A DNA stretch of 5,529 bases, from contig JAUVKM010000168.1 in the NCBI GenBank assembly GCA_030596265.1, positions 1-5,529 on the forward strand, read 5' to 3'. The notes under the pieces were generated by a model that saw nothing but the letters and a program-made list of their open reading frames with translations, did not search any database and was not told the DNA's origin. The first letter of the stretch is position 1. Each line of letters opens with the position of its first letter. This DNA comes from Candidatus Cloacimonadota bacterium. GTDB lineage: Bacteria > Cloacimonadota > Cloacimonadia > Cloacimonadales > TCS61. Both the position numbers and the translations under genes were made by a program. This document shows, one piece after another, positions 1 through 4,884 of the stretch.

Positions 1-867
1 ACTAATTTTGTAGAGAAGAAAGATAATCCGGAAACTCTGATCTTGGAAGAAAAATTTGATTGCGATACTTGTGATGTGGAAGAGCCTCATTCTCACACAG
101 TTTTAGAGCGGGTAACATCAGGATTGAAATATGCTTTTATGGAATTTCTGGATGATATCACAATTCAATTGATAATTGGTATAATTATTGCCGGATTTAT
201 TTCATTTCTAATTCCCGATAATTTTTTTGCTGATTTTGGTGGTGAAGGTTTTATGGGAATGCTGCTGATGATAGCTGTTGGTATTCCTCTTTATGTGTGT
301 GCAACTGCATCTATCCCAATAGCTGTTTCACTTATACTCAAAGGAATCTCACCGGGTGCAGCATTTGTATTCCTGGTGGTCGGACCTGCCACAAATGCCG
401 CTACAATAACTCTGATAAGTAGAGCACTTGGAAAGAAATTGATCGCGATTTATTTAACGGTTATTTCTGTATTTGCAATTCTGGGTGGATTGCTTTTGAA
501 CTATATTTTTGATATTGTTGGGAAACCTGACATGTTGATGATGCATCACCATGAAGACATATCATTATTCTCTAAATTACTTATCGGTGTGTTTTCTATT
601 CTGCTGATCTTATCAATTTTCAGGAAGATAAGAAACAAATTTAAAAAGCCTGAGTTGGGTGGAGAAATGCCCAATAAAACTTTTCTAATTGAGGGAATGA
701 CCTGCAACCACTGCGCAACAAATGTAAAAGACTCACTTATCAAAATTGATGGTGTGCAGAATGTAAGAATAAATCTGGAAAAGAAGAACGCTGTGGTGGA
801 CGGTGATTATAATTCTGACGAAATAAAAGCAGCAATAATAAAAGCAGGTTATAAAGTAGTAGAGTAA
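1..867 (+). CDS. Heavy-metal efflux permease (SO_0444-type, ArsP_1/DUF318 superfamily) with C-terminal HMA domain; 5' end missing
   Basis: Inner-membrane permease expected to export Cu/Zn-type metals. The frame is open from base 1 to the stop at 865-867 (288 codons), so the true start lies upstream; the TTG at 43 is not a credible start. Codons counted from base 1: a soluble loop with C21-x2-C24 and H30/H32; hydrophobic segments near 54-74, 85-110, 119-139, 147-168 and 191-209; the family-type stretch G-I-P-L-Y-V-C100-A-T-A-S-I-P; then G-P-A-T-N-A. A His triplet (182-184) sits in the last loop. After a basic linker, an HMA (ferredoxin-like) domain runs about 225-288 with the metal-binding motif G-M-T-C235-N-H-C238. 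Family members are about 350-430 residues with paired membrane bundles, so the first bundle is probably what is missing. The family is assigned from remembered motifs. The permease class is fairly secure; the exact metal is inferred. Confidence 0.85.
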   Translation, partial: TNFVEKKDNPETLILEEKFDCDTCDVEEPHSHTVLERVTSGLKYAFMEFLDDITIQLIIGIIIAGFISFLIPDNFFADFGGEGFMGMLLMIAVGIPLYVCATASIPIAVSLILKGISPGAAFVFLVVGPATNAATITLISRALGKKLIAIYLTVISVFAILGGLLLNYIFDIVGKPDMLMMHHHEDISLFSKLLIGVFSILLILSIFRKIRNKFKKPELGGEMPNKTFLIEGMTCNHCATNVKDSLIKIDGVQNVRINLEKKNAVVDGDYNSDEIKAAIIKAGYKVVE

Positions 868-907
868 ATTTATCCAATAAATTGAAAACTGCCTTACGAA
901 TGGTTAG

Positions 908-949
908 CTCCCCTTTGTAAGGGGAGATTAAGAGGGGTTTTCTTATTTT
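908..949 (+). terminator. C/G-rich hairpin followed by a T-rich run; terminator-like or dispersed repeat
   Basis: CTCCCCTT (908-915) and AAGGGGAG (919-926) form a perfect 8-bp stem with a TGT loop. A second G run (AGAGGGG, 931-937) can compete for the same C run, pairing 910-916 with 931-937 (one G-T pair), and is followed directly by TTTTCTTATTTTC. That second pairing looks like a Rho-independent terminator for the permease, whose stop is 40 bases upstream. From memory, similar CCCCTT-loop-AAGGGG plus AGAGGGGTTT sequences are frequent dispersed intergenic repeats in some AT-rich Gram-negative genomes, so a repeat origin is equally possible. Both explanations may hold. Confidence 0.45.
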
Positions 950-980
950 CCGCAATGGTAATTCCTTCAATAAAAAAACA

Positions 981-1075
981 TCGGAATGTCCGTAAGGTCT
1001 TCCAATTGTTTGTTGTTCATTAGCTTATCTGTTTATCAGCATTTAACATTCCGAAGAGCTATCGCACATTCGGAA
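981..1075. repeat. Cluster of related inverted and direct repeats upstream of the Abi_C-type gene
   Basis: Three related sites are visible: TCGGAATGT at 981-989, ACATTCCGAAG at 1046-1056 and ACATTCGGAAG at 1066-1076. Sites 1 and 2 are a perfect 9-base inverted pair. Sites 2 and 3 are direct copies (10 of 11 identical) exactly 20 bases apart, and TTCCGAA (1049-1055) also pairs with TTCGGAA (1069-1075) around a 13-base loop. Site 2 can therefore pair with either neighbour, giving two exclusive folds. The cluster ends about 37 bases before the TTGACA at 1113. It could be operator sites two helical turns apart, or debris of a palindromic repeat family; the sequence alone cannot decide. Confidence 0.4.
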
Positions 1076-1112
1076 GTTACCGATATTTTTTTTGTTAACT
1101 TTCTCGTAATGC

Positions 1113-1138
1113 TTGACATATAAATTCATAAATCTATT
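1113..1138 (+). promoter_or_regulatory. Weak promoter candidate for the Abi_C-type gene
   Basis: A perfect TTGACA lies at 1113-1118. The best nearby -10 match is TCTATT at 1133-1138 (4 of 6), but the 14-base spacer is short; at 17 bases the sequence is only ATTTTT. It is the most promoter-like stretch upstream of 1182, but it may be chance in AT-rich DNA, and the sigma-factor preference of this organism is unknown. Confidence 0.25.
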
Positions 1139-1171
1139 TTTTCTGCAATATATATCAACTGTATGAGGACG

Positions 1172-1176
1172 AGGAG
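1172..1176 (+). promoter_or_regulatory. Ribosome binding site that fixes a GTG start
   Basis: AGGAG lies 5 bases before GTG at 1182, inside a purine-rich run (1165-1181). An in-frame TGA at 1164-1166 excludes longer forms, and the next in-frame ATG lies beyond the four zinc-ribbon cysteines, so GTG at 1182 is the start. Confidence 0.75.
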
Positions 1177-1181
1177 AGGAA

Positions 1182-2135
1182 GTGATAGAAGAAGTAAAAT
1201 GCCCTATATGTAGTAATAAAGCATTTGCTATAAAGAACTTTGATTATCATAAGGTTAAGTGCGAATTTTGCGGCTTTTTTGTGCTAATAGGTTATAGAAT
1301 GATGAATTTTGATTTTAAAACATATAATAGACTTACACAACTAATTTATGCAATCAGAATTCTGAGCAGTGAAGATAATTACTTAGAATTTGAGAGTATT
1401 GAACAACTTGATGAGATAGTTACCAGAGTTAATTTTCCAGAAACAATTGAACAGAAAACTGACATTTTGTTAAAGTATATTCTTGAAAACGAAGAAGACT
1501 TAAACAGCGGGTGCTTTGTAAGAATAGATCAATATATGAATTTTGCTCTAAATAATAAAATGGATTTAACTGGGTTGATAGACTTTGCTATAGATAAAAA
1601 ATTAATAACAACAATTAAGGAAATGAGCACATGTGATGGAGGATTACACTGTAAACTCAAACCACAAGGAAGGGATAGGTTACAAGAAATGGATCGGATT
1701 TTAAAACGAGATAAAAACAAAATAGTCGAAATAAAAAGAAACTCATATTTTTCAGAGACAATGTTAAAAGCTTTAGAAGCTGCTGAAAATGAAATATCAC
1801 AAGGTAATCCTGAACATGCCCATGATAGGATGCATACTTTTTTACATGATTTCTTAATTCAATTATGTGCAAAATTGTCTTTAGAACCAAAAAGCAAAGA
1901 ACCCAATATTATGGAACTTTTTTCTTTGATTAAACATTATTTAAATATGAATAATCCAAACAAAATTATAGTTAAAATATTGAGATCATTTTCTTCGGCT
2001 CTTCATGATATAAATATTATCAGAAATGATGAGTCGTTATCTCATCCAAATAAAGTATTAGAAAAACCTGAAGCAATGTTTGTGATAAACACAATTAAAA
2101 CTATTTACGTTTATTTAGAAGAAAAACTGAATTAA
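1182..2135 (+). CDS. Zinc-ribbon plus abortive-infection C-terminal (Abi_C/HEPN-like) domain protein, candidate defence gene
   Basis: A 317-residue soluble protein with no signal peptide or membrane segment. Residues 1-31 form a zinc ribbon (C7-P-I-C10 and C27-E-F-C30). The middle (about 95-172) is mostly helical and ends in L159-K-P-Q-G-R-D-R-L167, like the last strand and helix of a winged helix. Residues about 190-316 resemble the Abi_C domain: several helices, then I-I-R281-N-D-E-S-L-S-H288 and a final helix. R-x6-H at the start of the last helix fits the catalytic pattern of HEPN ribonucleases. Abi_C proteins are linked to abortive infection against phage; here RNA cleavage is inferred and the zinc ribbon may sense or bind nucleic acid. 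No partner gene is adjacent. Five 60-base lines counted by hand average about 26% GC, against about 37% in the next gene, which suggests an acquired gene. The domain call rests on remembered motifs. Confidence 0.7.
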   Translation: MIEEVKCPICSNKAFAIKNFDYHKVKCEFCGFFVLIGYRMMNFDFKTYNRLTQLIYAIRILSSEDNYLEFESIEQLDEIVTRVNFPETIEQKTDILLKYILENEEDLNSGCFVRIDQYMNFALNNKMDLTGLIDFAIDKKLITTIKEMSTCDGGLHCKLKPQGRDRLQEMDRILKRDKNKIVEIKRNSYFSETMLKALEAAENEISQGNPEHAHDRMHTFLHDFLIQLCAKLSLEPKSKEPNIMELFSLIKHYLNMNNPNKIIVKILRSFSSALHDINIIRNDESLSHPNKVLEKPEAMFVINTIKTIYVYLEEKLN

Positions 2136-2156
2136 TTCTATTATGTAATAGTAATT
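2134..2156. terminator. AT-rich imperfect palindrome at the stop of the Abi_C-type gene
   Basis: CTATTA (2138-2143) and TAATAG (2146-2151) are perfect inverted repeats flanked by AATT on both sides (2134-2137 and 2153-2156, with one bulged T). It overlaps the TAA stop. It has no G/C core and no T run, so it is a poor intrinsic terminator; it is listed because it is the only structure directly at the gene end. A separate 10-base palindrome, AACAATTGTT, lies at 2182-2191. Confidence 0.25.
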
Positions 2157-2245
2157 CGTAGCAATATATCATCTCAAATAAAACAATTGTTGCCAACTGG
2201 AAGATGAAATTGAAAATCTGTTTTGAAATGAAATGAGTTTTGTAG

Positions 2246-2265
2246 AACAGTCACTCTTGACTGTT
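2246..2265. repeat. Hairpin with 8-bp stem and CTCT loop, preceding the phased array
   Basis: AACAGTCA (2246-2253) pairs perfectly with TGACTGTT (2258-2265). Its apical stem differs from the three hairpins downstream, and its centre (2255.5) is 38.5 bases before the next one, so it is related by position but not by sequence. A T follows the stem but there is no long T run, so terminator function is doubtful. Confidence 0.6.
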
Positions 2266-2281
2266 TATGCATGTTTTCTCT

Positions 2282-2365
2282 CGTTACGAAGTTGTACTTC
2301 GTAATGTTATTGTTCTGGAAGTTTAACTTCCAAATCAATTGTGTTCCTAAGTTCAACTTAGGAAC
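2282..2365. repeat. Array of three hairpins with 30-base phasing and a shared AAGT/ACTT apical stem
   Basis: Hairpin A pairs 2282-2292 with 2296-2306 (11 bp, one G-T pair, loop TGT). Hairpin B pairs 2316-2322 with 2326-2332 (7 bp, loop TTA). Hairpin C pairs 2343-2352 with 2356-2365 (10 bp, loop TCA). Their centres are 2294, 2324 and 2354, exactly 30 bases apart. All three keep AAGT and ACTT next to a three-base loop that starts with T. The outer stem bases differ between units (ACG/CGT, TGG/CCA, CCT/AGG) but always with matching changes on the other arm. The last stem ends 6 bases before the AGAGG of the next gene. This looks like a small array of REP-like palindromes or a structured leader; no transposase gene of the RAYT type is in the window. 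Confidence 0.8.
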
Positions 2366-2383
2366 AAGAAAAGAGGTAGAATA

Positions 2384-4660
2384 ATGAAATACTGGTTTTC
2401 AATTCTAATTATAATGTTCTTTATGTTTTCTGCAATAGAGTTAAAAGCAGAAATTCCTGATTATGATGAAATGATCGAGAAGTTAGAAAGTTACAAAGAA
2501 GATACATTGAGGTATGAAAATATAAAAGGAGCATTATGTTTTTATCATCCTGAATCCGAAAAAGTTTATGAATTTGCTAATGAAGAATTTTATGAAAAAA
2601 TGTATCCGATCTGGCGAAATGATTCGCTCAAAGTAATTGAGATAAATAAATTATTAGAGAAATATCCCAAAACAAACTGGCGTAGAACAATGTATCAATA
2701 TCTCACATATTCGCTGCATAATTTAAACAGAAGAATTCCCTTAGTACTTGTGCTTGATGCTTTTAGAAGCGCCTTCCCAAATGATTATAAACCATTTTCT
2801 CAATCTGCCAGATATTATAATGAATTAGATAATGATCCCTTGGAGACACTTGATTTTGCTCTAAAAGCACACGAATTGTCATTTAATTATCCAAAAGTGG
2901 AATTCTATCCAGATGGAGAATGGCAGTTAGAAAAACGTTCTGCTCCTGTGAATACTGCTGCTCTTCTGGCAAAGATATATTTTAAGCAAAACAAATATAC
3001 AGAAGCTGAGGAAATTCTAAATAAGATCATCAGCAACAATGATCTGGGGTTGGATGATGAGAATACATTAACCGCTTGTTACTATTGGCTGGCAAAAATC
3101 TATGACGAACAAGGCAATAGGGAAGATGCAGTTTATACTGCGATAAAAGCGTTAATTGCCGGTGATTCACGGAACTATTACACACCTAAAGCTGATTCAT
3201 TATTACGAAGAGTTATTGCTTATAAAGATCTTTCTGAAGTTGAGTATTCTGATTTTATCAGCAAGCAGGTTGAATATGATGAAGTTGTTTTTTCTGATGT
3301 TACAAGCGAAATTGGAATAGAGAATGTGAGAGCCGGTCGCATTGCCTGGGGAGATTATAATAATGATGGATTTCAGGATATTCTATTGGATGGAAGGCGT
3401 CTTTTCAGGAATATGAAAGGAGTACATTTTGTGGAGGTTACGCAAGCGGCATTCCCTGCTACAATTCGTGGTAACGGCGGTTTATGGGGTGACTTTGATA
3501 ACGATGGAGATCTTGATATTATTACTAAAGATCCCGAATTTATCTGGCTGAACGATCAAGGAACTTTCTATAAAGTAGATGGTCCAAATTTAATTCAGGA
3601 TAATGGTGTTTCTACTGAGGGAGTTGGAATTGGTGATGTTGATAAGGATGGGTTTCTGGATATATATTTTGCTAATTACGAGAAGAACTACGTGAATGAG
3701 GAAGATCAATTATTTCGTGGGATTGGAGATGGAAAATTTCTTGAAATTACCGAGAGAGCCAATATGCTTCCTAAAAATGGAAAAAATCGTGCCGGACGCG
3801 GTGTGAATATGTGCGATTTTGATCTGGATGAAGACCTTGATATTTTTGTTTCTAATTACAGATTAACAGATAATTTTTTATGGGAAAATGATGGAACAGG
3901 TCATTTTGAGAATAATGCATTAAAGCTTGGTGTTGCTGGAGATGAGGTCGCCGGCTGGTGGGGTCATACGATCGGCAGTGAATGGGCGGACATTGATAAC
4001 GATGGTGATTTTGATCTTATCACCTGTAATCTGGCACATCCGAGATACATAGATTTCTCTAACAAAACCAGATTATATATTAATGAGGACGGAGAATTTA
4101 TAGATTGTAGAAAAGAAGCAGGTATTAAATTTGAGGAAACACATTCCGAACCATGTTGGGCAGATTTCAATAATGATGGCTTTGTGGATCTGTATATAAC
4201 CAGTATCTACGAGGGACGTCGGTCATTCTTATACACGAGTAACGGAGATGGCACATTTATAGAAACCACGTTTTTGGCAGGAGTCAGGCATTTTAATGGT
4301 TGGGGTGCAGCCTGCGCAGATTTCGATAATGACGGAGATATGGATTTGCTGGTGGCAGGTGGGAAGATCCAACTATTCCGAAATGAAACAAATAATAAAA
4401 ATAACTGGTTGGAAGTAAAAGTAAATGGCAAAAACCACGTTGATGCAATTGGAACGAGATTGATTTTATCAAATAATGAAATTTCGCTCATGCGTGAAAT
4501 TCAAGGTGGGAAGGGAACAACTAACCAGCACTCACTGATTCAGCATTTTGGTTTAGGAAATTTGCAACCACCTTTCAAACTGGAAGTAATTTTCCCAAGT
4601 GGAACAAAAAAAATGTTGATGATAAACGAAATAAATAAAATTGTGGTTGTAGAAGAATAA
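2384..4660 (+). CDS. Exported TPR / FG-GAP (VCBS) propeller protein with C-terminal ASPIC/UnbV domain (CRTAC1-like)
   Basis: 758 residues, starting at ATG with AGAGG 7 bases upstream. A Sec signal peptide covers about 1-22 (M-K, hydrophobic core, cleavage after L-K-A22); there is no lipobox cysteine. Residues 23-320 are helical, with TPR-like hairpins near 191-221 and 230-263. Seven calcium-binding loops of the D-x-D/N-x-D-G-x-x-D type follow at 324, 370, 418, 478, 536, 594 and 646, spaced 46-60 residues, as expected for a seven-bladed FG-GAP/VCBS propeller; loop 4 has Glu in place of the Gly. The end (about 673-756) is an ASPIC/UnbV domain: W675-L-E-V, A-I-G-T-R-L, E-I-Q-G-G, H721-F-G-L-G, P-S-G740. 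There is no C-terminal sorting domain or membrane anchor. The likely role is extracellular or periplasmic binding or adhesion; no substrate can be named. Gaps of over 220 bases on both sides suggest its own transcript. Confidence 0.9.
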   Translation: MKYWFSILIIMFFMFSAIELKAEIPDYDEMIEKLESYKEDTLRYENIKGALCFYHPESEKVYEFANEEFYEKMYPIWRNDSLKVIEINKLLEKYPKTNWRRTMYQYLTYSLHNLNRRIPLVLVLDAFRSAFPNDYKPFSQSARYYNELDNDPLETLDFALKAHELSFNYPKVEFYPDGEWQLEKRSAPVNTAALLAKIYFKQNKYTEAEEILNKIISNNDLGLDDENTLTACYYWLAKIYDEQGNREDAVYTAIKALIAGDSRNYYTPKADSLLRRVIAYKDLSEVEYSDFISKQVEYDEVVFSDVTSEIGIENVRAGRIAWGDYNNDGFQDILLDGRRLFRNMKGVHFVEVTQAAFPATIRGNGGLWGDFDNDGDLDIITKDPEFIWLNDQGTFYKVDGPNLIQDNGVSTEGVGIGDVDKDGFLDIYFANYEKNYVNEEDQLFRGIGDGKFLEITERANMLPKNGKNRAGRGVNMCDFDLDEDLDIFVSNYRLTDNFLWENDGTGHFENNALKLGVAGDEVAGWWGHTIGSEWADIDNDGDFDLITCNLAHPRYIDFSNKTRLYINEDGEFIDCRKEAGIKFEETHSEPCWADFNNDGFVDLYITSIYEGRRSFLYTSNGDGTFIETTFLAGVRHFNGWGAACADFDNDGDMDLLVAGGKIQLFRNETNNKNNWLEVKVNGKNHVDAIGTRLILSNNEISLMREIQGGKGTTNQHSLIQHFGLGNLQPPFKLEVIFPSGTKKMLMINEINKIVVVEE

Positions 4661-4686
4661 TATGTTTTGTAAAATTAGAAAATGAT

Positions 4687-4840
4687 TGTCTTTCTGAGGT
4701 TTCTATTGGCTTTACTTTCGACTGCGTCCGGCGTAGCTTTAGCAAAGACGGAAGAATCTTGTGAAAGTTCTTGCAGCTTTACTTCTCGTGAAAGCAGAGA
4801 TCCTTCCTGAAAGCAGCGTGAAAGTTACGTCAGGATGACA
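4687..4840. mobile_element. MITE-like non-coding element with imperfect terminal inverted repeats
   Basis: TGTCTTTCTGAGG (4687-4699) is the reverse complement of CGTCAGGATGACA (4828-4840) at 10 of 13 positions. Inside are four TGAAAG copies: GTGAAAGTT at 4761-4769 and 4818-4826, and TGAAAGCAG at 4789-4797 and 4808-4816. There is also an inverted pair TCCTGA/TCAGGA (4805-4810, 4830-4835) and TCCG/CGGA (4727-4730, 4749-4752) around a CTTT-AGC-AAAG mini-hairpin. The segment is locally richer in G+C than its flanks and has no coding frame. No target-site duplication is clear. From memory, the end TCAGGATGACA and the inner block GCGTCCGGCGTAGCTTTAGC resemble widespread dispersed repeats of uncultured bacteria; this needs a genome-wide count. 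It fills most of the 4661-4884 gap. Confidence 0.5.
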
Positions 4841-4884
4841 AAATATTTACTTTTACAAAACCATAATTGAAAAAAGGAGAAATT

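Larger units (their letters stand above)
868..1181. other. Intergenic region with repeats and no convincing gene
   Basis: This 314-base gap separates the metal permease from the Abi_C-type gene. I see no open frame with a ribosome binding site on either strand and no tRNA-like or other recognisable RNA gene. A short reverse-strand frame covering about 740-970 overlaps the permease and reads through the hairpin repeat, so it is not credible. The contents are the hairpin at 908-937, the repeat cluster at 981-1075 and the promoter candidate at 1113-1138. A 7-base inverted pair (CCTTACG at 892-898, CGTAAGG at 991-997) encloses the hairpin and could mark the borders of an inserted repeat of about 100 bases. 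That last point is speculative. Confidence 0.7.

Noticed and set aside
43..45. TTG at 43 as the start of the permease
   Set aside because: The frame is open to base 1, there is no ribosome binding site before 43, and the family needs an additional membrane bundle upstream.
740..970. Reverse-strand open frame of 76 codons
   Set aside because: It overlaps the HMA domain of the permease and reads through the hairpin repeat at 908-937. Its low-complexity leucine runs come from the AT-rich complement, and it has no ribosome binding site.
2246..2265. Rho-independent terminator of the Abi_C-type gene
   Set aside because: The stem is good but is followed by TATGCATG rather than a T run, and it lies more than 100 bases after the stop codon.
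2282..2365. CRISPR array
   Set aside because: The units are 30 bases apart but are not identical repeats with unique spacers. Each unit is itself a palindrome with a different outer stem, and no spacer-length unique sequence lies between them.
3964..4491. Two reverse-strand frames of 68 and 94 codons inside the propeller gene
   Set aside because: They are antisense to the repeated calcium-loop codons; their serine/proline-rich sequence is the mirror of Asp-Asn-Asp-Gly codons. The forward frame has clear domains throughout.
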